In this document: one piece after another, positions 1-7,768 of the stretch | How the letters are laid out: each line of letters opens with the position of its first letter | How positions within the stretch are numbered: position 1 is the stretch's first letter | From: Deltaproteobacteria bacterium | GTDB taxonomy: Bacteria; Myxococcota; XYA12-FULL-58-9 | Direction: 5' to 3' | Assembly: GCA_016218825.1 (NCBI GenBank) | Contig: JACRCV010000037.1 | Coordinates: 26,507 to 90,506, forward strand | DNA: 64,000 bases | Made by a program: the position numbers and the translations under genes | The notes under the pieces: generated by a model | What the model was told of the DNA's origin: nothing | Database searches by the model: none | What the model saw: only the letters and a program-made list of their open reading frames with translations

Positions 1-2
1 CG

Positions 3-2570
3 GATCAGACCTGTGGCAGCTGTTACGAATGCGGCAAGTCGTACGGGCTGGTGTGTAGCGCTGGTGCCGATCGGTGCGCGAGCCCGGACGAAGACTGTCG
101 GTCTTGTGCCGGTATTCTCGGAGCGGTTGCCGCCGGTGGCGTCCGGCCGAGTTGTCGCGTGCCCGATCTCAGCGCGAACGTTTGCACCGCCCAGATCCCG
201 GTCGCCGGCCACTGGACGGCGGTCGTCGACGCGGATCCCTGCGACGACTGTCCGCCGCTGGATTGCGACGGCCAGGGGGCGAGCCCGCAGACTCCCGTCT
301 ATTGGGGTAGCGACAACCCGAGCGCGCCCAACCCGCGCTGTTTCTACGCGGCCGACGTTGTCGGCGAGTGCGACGGCGCCGGGAGCTGCAAGGGGCGGGT
401 GCAAGAGTGCGGCGCGTCGAGCCGCGGCATCGAGGTCCCCAGCCGTCCGCTGTGTCGCATGCCGGATGTCACGAAGTGTGTGCGCGGACGCGTGGCCGTC
501 GCCGGCGAGCCCTACACCGTGCTCGTGCCGCGCGGCCAAGATCCCTACGACGACTGTGCGGGCGCTGGCACCTGTGACGGCGCCGGCAACTGCCACAAGC
601 AGATCGGGGATCCTTGCGGCACCGGCCTGTGTGAGAACACCGCGGCGACGCTGACCTGTGCCGACGGCGTCTGCTGCACCGCGGCGTGCGGCGGCACCTG
701 CTTCTCTTGTCTCGGGGCAAAGACCGGCGGCACCGACGGAACCTGCGCGCCGATCAGCAACCACACCGATCCCGACAACGAGTGCGCCAGCTGCAAGGAG
801 TGCAACGGCGCCGGGGTGTGCGCCAACGTCGCAGACAACACCCAGGACAACGAGGGGACGAACGTCTGCAACGGCACCTGTCAGAAGTGCGCCGCGGGGA
901 CCTGTCAGTCCCAGGCATCGACCGAGGACCTCTTCGGTCAATGCGGCACGACGGGCTGTTTCACCGGCAACTGCCGGGGCGGCGCGGCCGCTTGCGGTTA
1001 CTACAACACCGGCAAGCGCAACTGCTCCGTGTGTGCCTCGTGCGACGGGGCGACCTCGGGCAGCTGCGTGCCGGCGGCCTCGGGCTCGCAGGACATCGGC
1101 TGCAGCGGAACCTGCCAGAAGTGCAACGCCAGCGGCAGCTGCGTCAATCAGGCGTCGACCGAAGATCTCTTCGGCCAGTGTCCCGACAGCTCCGGGTGCT
1201 ACACCGGCAACTGTCAGGGCGGGGCCGCGCAGTGCGGCCTGATCAACAGCGGCGAGGGCTACTGTCCCTCCTGTTGGACCTGCACCGGGGCGACCTCCGG
1301 CTCGTGCGTCTTGATCGGCAACCGCGACACCCAGGGCAGCAATCTCTGCAACGGCGTTTGCGAGAAGTGCAACGGCTCCGGGGTGTGTGTGCCGCAGGAT
1401 TCGATCGAAGACCTCTTCAGCCAGTGCGATCCCGCGCTCGGCTGCCTCACCGGCAACTGTCGCGGCGGCACCGCCGAGTGTGACTACTACACCTCCGGCG
1501 AGCGCAACTGCCCGGCTTGCAGGACCTGCGATGCCTCCGGCGTCTGTGCGTCGTCGGGCCTCAACCGAGACACGACCAACCCCAACCGCTGCGACGGTCT
1601 GTGCCAGAAGTGTGATGCCGGGTCGTGCGCCACTCAGGCGTCGAGTGAAGATCTCTTCACCCAATGTCCCGACAACACCGGCTGCTACACCGGGACCTGC
1701 CGCGGCACCACGGCAGAGTGCGGTTACGTCATCAGCGGCGAAGGCAACTGCCCGGTGTGCGGAACCTGCGTCGGGGCGACGTCCGGTTCCTGCGTTTCGA
1801 CCGGCGGCCGTGACACCGCTGGGGCCAGCGTGTGCAACGGCACCTGCCAGAAGTGCACCGCCATCGGTACCTGCGATTTCCAGACCTCCGGCGAGGACCT
1901 CTTCGGTCAATGCGGCACCGCGGGCTGCAGCACCGGCAATTGTCGTGGGGGAGCGGCGGAGTGCGGCTACTACACCTCGCTCGAGCGCAACTGCGCGGTG
2001 TGCACCACGTGCGACCTCGCGACCTCGGGGACCTGCGTGGCGATGAGCAGCGGCAGCCAGGACACGCAAGGGACTGCGACCTGCAGCGCCACCAACTATG
2101 CCTGCTCCGGCGCCGGACCCAGCTGTCTTGGAGCGACGGGCGCGGTGTGCGGCGTCAACGGCGATTGTGAGGCGAACAACTGTGTGGGGCCCGGGGCGGG
2201 CAAGATCTGTTGCCCGGCCGGGGAGTACAAGTGTGGGACCGGGTGTGTCGCCTCGTGCGGCACCTGCGCGGCCAGTCCGTATCTCTGCGCGGCCACGGCA
2301 GCCTGTGTCTCGGGCTGCAGCGGCTGCAGCGGCGCGACCGTCGGCTGTTTGGGCTCGTCCACCTGTGTTGCCGACTGCAGCTCGTCGAGTTGCTCGGGAA
2401 CCGGGACGTGGTGCAGGAACGACAACACCTGTGTCTCGGCGGGCAACACCGGGCAGTGCCAGAGCCAATGCTCTTCGACCTACCAGTTCTGCGACAAGAC
2501 GCCGGCCAACGCCCACGATGTGTGCTGCGCCAACACGGCCAATTGCTCGGATGCGGCCTGTGCTCCGTAG
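3..2570 (+). CDS. Cys-rich tandem-repeat secreted/surface protein, 5' end outside the window
   Basis: The reading frame is open from the first bases of the window, so the N-terminus (and any signal peptide) is missing; a GTG at 51 is not a convincing start. About 855 residues are visible and Cys is extremely frequent. The centre holds five tandem units of 79-82 residues, each with a CxGxCxKC motif, an EDLFxQC motif and a TGxCxG(G/T) motif. The C-terminal part continues with irregular Cys-rich modules and ends in paired Cys. Many Cys pairs suggest disulfide-knotted modules outside the cytoplasm, as in extracellular repeat proteins of myxobacteria. It overlaps the next gene by 20 bases. Function is unknown; adhesion or a structural surface role is only a guess. 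Confidence 0.8.
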   Translation, partial: DQTCGSCYECGKSYGLVCSAGADRCASPDEDCRSCAGILGAVAAGGVRPSCRVPDLSANVCTAQIPVAGHWTAVVDADPCDDCPPLDCDGQGASPQTPVYWGSDNPSAPNPRCFYAADVVGECDGAGSCKGRVQECGASSRGIEVPSRPLCRMPDVTKCVRGRVAVAGEPYTVLVPRGQDPYDDCAGAGTCDGAGNCHKQIGDPCGTGLCENTAATLTCADGVCCTAACGGTCFSCLGAKTGGTDGTCAPISNHTDPDNECASCKECNGAGVCANVADNTQDNEGTNVCNGTCQKCAAGTCQSQASTEDLFGQCGTTGCFTGNCRGGAAACGYYNTGKRNCSVCASCDGATSGSCVPAASGSQDIGCSGTCQKCNASGSCVNQASTEDLFGQCPDSSGCYTGNCQGGAAQCGLINSGEGYCPSCWTCTGATSGSCVLIGNRDTQGSNLCNGVCEKCNGSGVCVPQDSIEDLFSQCDPALGCLTGNCRGGTAECDYYTSGERNCPACRTCDASGVCASSGLNRDTTNPNRCDGLCQKCDAGSCATQASSEDLFTQCPDNTGCYTGTCRGTTAECGYVISGEGNCPVCGTCVGATSGSCVSTGGRDTAGASVCNGTCQKCTAIGTCDFQTSGEDLFGQCGTAGCSTGNCRGGAAECGYYTSLERNCAVCTTCDLATSGTCVAMSSGSQDTQGTATCSATNYACSGAGPSCLGATGAVCGVNGDCEANNCVGPGAGKICCPAGEYKCGTGCVASCGTCAASPYLCAATAACVSGCSGCSGATVGCLGSSTCVADCSSSSCSGTGTWCRNDNTCVSAGNTGQCQSQCSSTYQFCDKTPANAHDVCCANTANCSDAACAP
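867..2085 (+). repeat. Five tandem coding repeats of 237-246 bp (EDLFxQC units)
   Basis: The codon for the Glu of the EDLF motif lies at 924, 1161, 1407, 1647 and 1893, giving in-frame periods of 237, 246, 240 and 246 bases. Conservation is clear at protein level, while synonymous differences are common. The array is therefore an old, selected repeat rather than a recent slippage product. Confidence 0.85.
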
Positions 2571-3081
2571 CGGCGGAGTCCTTCTCGTGGTCTTCGTTGC
2601 TGCCGCGTGTGCCGGCACCGGCAGCGAGAAGGCCACGCCCGCCGAGGCCGGCCTGCCGGTTCGTATCGAGCCGGTCGGAGCGACGGCGCCGATGGCCACG
2701 CCCCAGATCTCGTCGCGCAAGAGCGCCGCAACCCCGCCCCCGGCCCGTTCGCCGCCGCCGGCGTCCAGCCCGCCGCCCCCTCCCGATCCCGCCCAGGTGG
2801 CCAAGGCCAACGCCTTCGTGACCCAGGCCCAAGAGCTCTACCGCGCCGGCGCCTACGAGAAGGCGGAGGCGGCGGTCAAGGAGTCGCTGGTCATCTACCC
2901 GTTCTTGCCCGAGGCCAATCTGCTCATGGGCAAGATCTTCCTGTTGAAAGGCTCCGCGACCCGCGACCCGGCGCTGGTCCACAGCGCCCGCCTGATGTTC
3001 GAGATGGCCCACACCCTGGATCCGTCGATGCGCGAGGCCGACGTGCTCCTCGAGCTGTTCCGCCACGAGCCGAGCCAATAA
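2551..3081 (+). CDS. Lipoprotein with TPR-like C-terminal half
   Basis: Predicted protein of 176 residues. The start at ATG 2551 is chosen because it gives a lipoprotein signal peptide: a charged start, a hydrophobic core, then AAAC as the lipobox at about residue 20. A Pro/Ser-rich linker with PPPP runs follows, then a helical region of about 85 residues that looks like one to two TPR units (AQELYRAGAYEKAEAAV, then AHTLDPS). It overlaps the upstream Cys-rich gene by 20 bases and is 3 bases from the ABC ATPase gene, so the three are probably co-transcribed. It is likely a periplasm-facing scaffold lipoprotein; its partner is unknown. Confidence 0.75.
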   Translation: MRPVLRSGGVLLVVFVAAACAGTGSEKATPAEAGLPVRIEPVGATAPMATPQISSRKSAATPPPARSPPPASSPPPPPDPAQVAKANAFVTQAQELYRAGAYEKAEAAVKESLVIYPFLPEANLLMGKIFLLKGSATRDPALVHSARLMFEMAHTLDPSMREADVLLELFRHEPSQ

Positions 3082-3084
3082 GCC

Positions 3085-3861
3085 ATGCCGGCCTTGAGTG
3101 TCGAGGCGCTGCGCGTCAGCTATGGGGACCACGAAGTGATCCGCGGCGCGACCCTCGCGGTGGAGAGCGGCGAGATCGTCGGTCTCATCGGCCCGAACGG
3201 CGCCGGCAAGACCACGCTGCTGCGGGCGGTCGCCGGGCTGATCCCGGCCACCGGCGCCATCGCCTACGACGGCCGGCCGCTCGCGACCCTGAGCCCGCGC
3301 GAGCGCGCCGCGCTGCGCGCCTACGTACCACAGCAGGCGGAACAGGTGTTTCCGTATCGAGTCAAAGACGTGGTCGCGATGGGGCTGGCCTACAAGAGCC
3401 GCTGGTACGGCACGCCGGCCGCGAGCGAGGCGGTCAACGCGGCGCTGGTCGAGGTCGGGTTTGCCGCAGCCGCCGACACCCGCGTCGACTGTCTCTCGGG
3501 CGGCGAGCGCCAGCAGGTGATGCTGGCGCGCGGCCTGGTGCCGGGTGGGGCCCTGCTCTTGCTCGACGAGCCGACGAGCGCCCTCGATCTCAAGCATCGC
3601 GCGGCAGCGATGGCGGCGCTTCGGCGTCGGGCGCGCTCCGGGGGCGCGGTGCTGCTGTCGTTGCACGACCTGAACCTGGCGGCGGTCGTCTGCCACCGCT
3701 TGTTGATTCTCGACGCCGGTCGGGTCGTGGCGAGCGGCAGACCGGAGGAGGTCATTCGCCCCGAGATCTTGGCGCCGGTCTACGGCGTCGCCGTCGTCTG
3801 CGGTCGCCATCCCGCGGCGGCAGCGCCGACGGTCGAGATCGACCCCGCGACCTGGGCATGA
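3085..3861 (+). CDS. ABC transporter ATP-binding protein, iron-siderophore/haem/cobalamin type
   Basis: Protein of 258 residues with a complete ATPase: Walker A GPNGAGKT near residue 37, Q-loop PQQ, signature LSGGERQQ, Walker B LLLLDEPTSALD, and an H-loop in SLHDLN. Length and motifs fit the FepC/BtuD/HmuV group, which energises import of siderophores, haem or vitamin B12. No permease or binding protein gene lies beside it, so the substrate cannot be assigned and the rest of the transporter must be encoded elsewhere. Its stop overlaps the start of a TonB-like gene (ATGA), a sensible pairing because TonB powers outer-membrane uptake of the same substrate classes. Confidence 0.85.
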   Translation: MPALSVEALRVSYGDHEVIRGATLAVESGEIVGLIGPNGAGKTTLLRAVAGLIPATGAIAYDGRPLATLSPRERAALRAYVPQQAEQVFPYRVKDVVAMGLAYKSRWYGTPAASEAVNAALVEVGFAAAADTRVDCLSGGERQQVMLARGLVPGGALLLLDEPTSALDLKHRAAAMAALRRRARSGGAVLLSLHDLNLAAVVCHRLLILDAGRVVASGRPEEVIRPEILAPVYGVAVVCGRHPAAAAPTVEIDPATWA

Positions 3862-4607
3862 GCGCGACGTGGCACCTACCGGCGTACGCCGCCGGCTCCG
3901 CACTGCTCCACCTCGCGGCCTTCGCTCTGGTGTCGCAAGCCTCCCACGACGCCGCCTCGGCATCGAAGTCGCAAGGGACCGTCGAGGTCCAGCTCCTGGC
4001 GGCCGGTGCGCCACCAACCATCAACGATGACGCCCGGCCGCGCCCGGCCGCGCTCCGCAGCACGCCGCGCGGACCGCCCGCACCCGAACCGGAGATCGAA
4101 CCGGCGGGGCCCGGCCACGCCGTTGAAGCGGGGCCGGTGGTCGCGGCGCCGGTCGCGAGCCCGCCGGGCGTCGGGCTGCCGGTCGCGGCAACCGGAGTGG
4201 ACGCCAACGCCGGCGCTGAGGCGCCGGCAGGCGACGGCGCGGCGGGGACGGCGGGGACGGCGGGGACGGCGGGGGCGGGGGCGGGGGCGGGCGGCGGGTC
4301 GGGGGGTGGGGCCGAGGGTGCGGCGCTGGCGGCGACCGAGGCGTGTTGGCGCACCGTGACCGCGGAGCTCGACCACCGGGCTCGTTCCCGCGTCCCGCGC
4401 GCGTTGTTGCAGCGCGGCCTGGACGGCGTCGTCGCGGTGCTGTTCTCGCTGAGCGCCCGCGGCGAGGCGCAGAACGTGCGTTTCGAGGCCGTGACCGGCT
4501 CACCGCTGTTGGTCGAGGCGGTGCGTGCGATCCTCGCCGAGCCTTTCGCCCGGAGCTGTGGTGGTGAACGGCGCTGGCGGGTGCGCTTTCGGCTGAGTCG
4601 GCCCTAG
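3858..4607 (+). CDS. TonB-like energy-transducer protein
   Basis: Predicted 249 residues, starting at the ATG that overlaps the upstream stop (ATGA). Layout: one N-terminal membrane segment (residues about 10-27), a long Pro/Ala/Gly-rich linker including GTA and GAGAG repeats, and a C-terminal domain of about 90 residues ending in RRWRVRFRLSRP, as expected for the beta-rich TonB C-terminal domain. Such proteins couple the inner-membrane proton gradient to outer-membrane receptors. No ExbB/ExbD genes are nearby. The C-terminal domain is divergent, so a general periplasm-spanning TonB/AgmX-like role is possible. The gene ends 4 bases into the convergent neighbour. Confidence 0.6.
   Translation: MSATWHLPAYAAGSALLHLAAFALVSQASHDAASASKSQGTVEVQLLAAGAPPTINDDARPRPAALRSTPRGPPAPEPEIEPAGPGHAVEAGPVVAAPVASPPGVGLPVAATGVDANAGAEAPAGDGAAGTAGTAGTAGAGAGAGGGSGGGAEGAALAATEACWRTVTAELDHRARSRVPRALLQRGLDGVVAVLFSLSARGEAQNVRFEAVTGSPLLVEAVRAILAEPFARSCGGERRWRVRFRLSRP
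4241..4297 (+). repeat. GC-rich microsatellite inside the tonB-like linker
   Basis: Three direct copies of the 9-base unit GGCGGGGAC are followed by three or four 6-base GGGGGC units. All units are multiples of three, so copy-number change would lengthen or shorten the Gly/Thr/Ala linker without a frameshift. Confidence 0.85.
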
Positions 4608-5482
4608 AGGAAGAAGCCGAGGGTCGCGACCACTTTCCAGTTGTCGCGGCGTTGCAGCGAGCGGCTCCCGGCGACCGCGATCATGCCGCCGGGGCTCACC
4701 CAGCCGGCGCCGCCGCTGAGGATGTGCTCGTGGCCGGTCGAGCCGTCATCGCGGCCGAACGGGGCGTAGGACCAACCGAGCCGCAGCGGAAAGACGTTGG
4801 CGACGAAGTACTCGGCGCCGGCCCGATAGGTCGTGAGGCGGTGATGCCAATTGCGGCCGTCGATGTCGGCGTCGACGGCGACCGCGAACGGCGCCGCATC
4901 CCAGGCGATGCCGCCGGCGAAGGTGAGCGGGGTCATGCGACTCAAGTCGGTCTTGACGATGTTGTGCGCCGACAGCCCGAGGCCGATGCCCTGGCCGAGG
5001 CGGGAGATCAGGCCGACGTCGCCGGTGTAGAGCGCCACCTCGCGTTTGCTGCCGGCGTCGACGAAGGTGCCGCGGATGTGGCGCATCGAGATCCCAAACG
5101 CCATGAACTCGCCCAGAGGATACGCGGCCGCGAGATAGGCGCGGTGCAGATTGGCGTCGACCCCTTTGGGGTCACCACGGTCGTGGGTGTAGCCCAGGCC
5201 TCCGGCCACCGGGCCCGACTTGGAGTCCACGGCCGAGAGGTTCAAATGAGTCAGCGAGTCGACCGGAGAGTAGCCGTAGTTGGCCTCGATCGCGTAGCGT
5301 TTGCCGAGCGCCATGCCCGCCGGGTTCAGCGTCAGGGTGTCGTTGCTGGTGCCGAGCCCCTGGTGCGCACCACCCATCGCTGTCGAGCGGACGCCGTGAA
5401 ACTCGTCGAAGACGTCGGCCTGGCCGGGCCGGGCGACGACAGACGTTACGACCACCAGCAGCGAAGCCAGGCGAACCGACAT
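4604..5482 (-). CDS. Outer-membrane beta-barrel-like protein
   Basis: Predicted 292 residues from the ATG at 5482; upstream in-frame sequence is Arg-rich and lacks a signal, so a longer form is unlikely. A signal peptide ends near PGQA-DV. The mature part has alternating hydrophobic/polar strands, an early STAMGGAH motif and a LNPAGMA motif, and ends with hydrophobic residues and a terminal aromatic pair (GFFL). The STAMGGAH...NPAG pattern is typical of the PorV/FadL-like outer-membrane protein group. It is transcribed convergently with the TonB-like gene (4-base overlap). The transported substrate, if any, is unknown. Confidence 0.65.
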   Translation of the reverse strand: MSVRLASLLVVVTSVVARPGQADVFDEFHGVRSTAMGGAHQGLGTSNDTLTLNPAGMALGKRYAIEANYGYSPVDSLTHLNLSAVDSKSGPVAGGLGYTHDRGDPKGVDANLHRAYLAAAYPLGEFMAFGISMRHIRGTFVDAGSKREVALYTGDVGLISRLGQGIGLGLSAHNIVKTDLSRMTPLTFAGGIAWDAAPFAVAVDADIDGRNWHHRLTTYRAGAEYFVANVFPLRLGWSYAPFGRDDGSTGHEHILSGGAGWVSPGGMIAVAGSRSLQRRDNWKVVATLGFFL

Positions 5483-5619
5483 AGCATGAGCCTTGCATGC
5501 CGCGGTCGGGGCGCCAAGAAACTCGCGGGTGCGGCGCGCGCGGCGTGCGGGGGCGGTGCTTGACCCAGGCACCAGGGTCCCCTAGGACAGCCGGGGTCCA
5601 GGGCTCGAGGAGGTCGGTC

Positions 5620-6903
5620 GTGGCAGGCATGAACCCGTTTCAGGTGCTCAAAGACCGGGGCTTCGTCGCCCAGGTCACGGACGAGGCGGCGCTCAGCGCC
5701 GCGTTCGCCGCCGGTCCGGTGACCGCCTACGTCGGCTATGACCCCACGGCGGCGAGCCTGCACGTCGGCCATCTCTTTACCTTGATGTCGCTCGTGCACC
5801 TGGAGCGGCTCGGGCATCGGCCGATCGTCGTCTTGGGGGGCGGCACCGCGATGGTGGGCGATCCTTCGGGCAAGACCGAGATGCGGCAGATGCTGACGCC
5901 CGATCAGATCCAAGCCAACCTCGACGCCTTCCGGGCCCAGGTGGCGCGCTTCTTCGACTTCGGCGCCGGCCGCACCACCGTGGTCGACAACGCCTCGTGG
6001 CTCTTGGACCTGAAGTACATCGAGTTCCTGCGCGACATCGGCCGCCACTTCTCGGTCAACCGCATGCTCGCGGCCGAGGCATACAAGCTCAGGCTCGAGC
6101 GCGGCTTGTCGTTCATCGAGTTCAACTATCAACTGCTCCAGGCCTATGACTTCTTGCAGCTGCGGCGGCGCTACGATTGCCGGCTGCAGATGGGCGGCGA
6201 CGATCAGTGGGGGAACATCCTCGCCGGGGTCGATCTCTGCCGCCGCGTCGACCAGACGCTCGTGCACGGCCTGACCTTCCCGCTGTTGCTCACCGCGACC
6301 GGGCAGAAGATGGGTAAGACCGAGTCCGGCGCGGTGTGGCTCGACGCCGCACGGCTCTCTCCCTACGACTACTACCAATATTGGGTGAACGTGCACGACG
6401 CCGACGTGATGCGGATGCTCGGCTTCTTCACCTTCCTGCCGATGGAAGAGGTGCGCGCGGTGCAAGGCCTGAGCGGCGCCGACTTGAACACCGCCAAGGC
6501 GATCCTCGCCTACGAGGCCACGGTCATCGCCCACGGTGAGGAGCAGGCGGCGGGCGCGCACCGGGCGGCGCAGGCGGCGTTCGGGTCGCGGACGTTGCCG
6601 GCGTCGATCCTGCCGTCGAGCAAGGTGCCGCGCGGCGGCGGGGCGGACGTCGCCGAGATCCCCACCACGATCGTGAGCCGCGCCGAGCTCGACAAAGGCT
6701 TGGCGCTGCCGGCGTTGTTGCAGCAGACCGGACTGGCGGCGTCGATGAACGAGGCGCGGCGGAAGATCGGCGAGAACGCGGTGAAGCTGAACGATCAGGT
6801 GGTGAGCGACGCCCGCTATCAGGTGACCGCCATGGACTTCGAGGCCGGCCGGTTGATCCTCAAGCTCGGCAAGAAGAAGGTTCACCAGGTCAAGGTCGCC
6901 TGA
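5620..6903 (+). CDS. tyrS: Tyrosine--tRNA ligase
   Basis: Class I aminoacyl-tRNA synthetase of 427 residues that charges tRNA-Tyr in the cytoplasm. The GTG at 5620 is preferred because GAGGAGGT precedes it at a good distance; the ATG at 5629 is an alternative. Visible landmarks: the HIGH-type motif HVGH near residue 48 in the context YDPTAASLHVGH, the tyrosine-pocket region QLLQAYDF, GGDDQWGNI, and the KMSKS-equivalent KMGKT near residue 230. A C-terminal S4 RNA-binding domain (about residues 360-425) contains the region NEARRKIGENAVKLN. The family is normally 400-430 residues, so it is complete. It is divergent from the outer-membrane protein gene. Confidence 0.95.
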   Translation: MAGMNPFQVLKDRGFVAQVTDEAALSAAFAAGPVTAYVGYDPTAASLHVGHLFTLMSLVHLERLGHRPIVVLGGGTAMVGDPSGKTEMRQMLTPDQIQANLDAFRAQVARFFDFGAGRTTVVDNASWLLDLKYIEFLRDIGRHFSVNRMLAAEAYKLRLERGLSFIEFNYQLLQAYDFLQLRRRYDCRLQMGGDDQWGNILAGVDLCRRVDQTLVHGLTFPLLLTATGQKMGKTESGAVWLDAARLSPYDYYQYWVNVHDADVMRMLGFFTFLPMEEVRAVQGLSGADLNTAKAILAYEATVIAHGEEQAAGAHRAAQAAFGSRTLPASILPSSKVPRGGGADVAEIPTTIVSRAELDKGLALPALLQQTGLAASMNEARRKIGENAVKLNDQVVSDARYQVTAMDFEAGRLILKLGKKKVHQVKVA

Positions 6904-6908
6904 TCGCG

Positions 6909-6917
6909 TGCTATAAT
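6909..6917 (+). promoter_or_regulatory. Extended -10 promoter for the gene starting at 6959
   Basis: TGC followed by TATAAT, a perfect extended -10 element. No good -35 hexamer sits 16-18 bases upstream, as allowed for extended -10 promoters. It lies just after the tyrS stop, and transcription would begin near 6924, giving a leader of about 35 bases with the ribosome site GAAAGGGA before the ATG at 6959. Confidence 0.7.
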
Positions 6918-6958
6918 CTGGACCGGTCACCGCGCCACGAGAAAGGGAACCGACACCA

Positions 6959-7768
6959 ATGTGCAGGCGCGCGCTTTGTTTCGCTGTGGTGGTTGCCGGT
7001 TTGGCCGCAGGGGTGGGCCGGGCGCGGGGTCAGCGCCGTGAGGGCGGCAGCGCGTCGGCGGTGCTGAACGTCGAGCTCAAGAGCGCGGTGCGCTTTGGCG
7101 AGGTCACGGTGCCGGCTCGCGTCTATCGGCTGACCCTGGGCGCCGAGTCGCTGGCGTTTGCGGACGCCGAGACCATGGTGCTGGTCGCGACGGTGCCGGC
7201 GAAGATCACCGAGGCCGAGGCGCCGGCGGCGACTCCGGTCGTCGAGGTGAAGAAGAGCGGGGCGCAGGTCGAGATCGTGGTGAAGATCGGCAATCAAGTC
7301 GCGCGCGCCGTCGGCAGCCTGAGCGACGACAAGGCCGTGACCCGGGCCGTGACCCTGGACGCCAAGGCCGAAGAGAAGGTGAGCGGCAGCGAGCCCGAGG
7401 TCCAGACCGAGCAGGCGCTGGTGACCACGGCCATCGGCCGCTACCTCGGCGGCCTCAAAGACTGCGGCGACAAGGCGCAGCGCCGCCGCTGGGGAACGGA
7501 CGACCTGCACTTCGTGAAGTGCGTCTGCCCGGTGTTGGCGAAGTGGCGCCTGCCGCGCATCAAGAAGCCGGTGCGCATCGACACCGCGCTCGTCAAAGGC
7601 CGGTCCGGGTTCTCGTTCACCGCGACCCCGGAGGGCAAGACCTCCGAATGCCGGGTGTGGGCAGGCGCTGGACCGCCGCCGCCGGTCTCGGAAGGTGACG
7701 CGCCGGCACCAGCGCCGGCGCTCGCGCCGACCCCTGTTGCGCCGCAACCCCCCGAGATCAAACCATGA
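6959..7768 (+). CDS. Secreted protein of unknown function
   Basis: 269 residues with an N-terminal signal peptide (hydrophobic core about residues 5-20). The middle is a predicted beta-rich domain rich in Val and Glu. The C-terminal half has a CVCPVLAKWRLPRIKKP region followed by TALVKGRSGFSFTATPEG, reminiscent of TonB/AgmX-type C-terminal domains but not clearly assignable. It ends in a Pro/Ala-rich tail. It has its own extended -10 promoter and a good ribosome site, and its stop overlaps the start of the M16 peptidase gene (ATGA), so the two are probably translationally coupled. The protein family was not recognised. Confidence 0.7.
   Translation: MCRRALCFAVVVAGLAAGVGRARGQRREGGSASAVLNVELKSAVRFGEVTVPARVYRLTLGAESLAFADAETMVLVATVPAKITEAEAPAATPVVEVKKSGAQVEIVVKIGNQVARAVGSLSDDKAVTRAVTLDAKAEEKVSGSEPEVQTEQALVTTAIGRYLGGLKDCGDKAQRRRWGTDDLHFVKCVCPVLAKWRLPRIKKPVRIDTALVKGRSGFSFTATPEGKTSECRVWAGAGPPPPVSEGDAPAPAPALAPTPVAPQPPEIKP

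Noticed and set aside
3085..3861. Assigning the ABC ATPase to vitamin B12 (btuD) specifically
   Set aside because: Motifs place it only in the FepC/BtuD/HmuV group; without a permease or binding protein beside it, the substrate is not determined.
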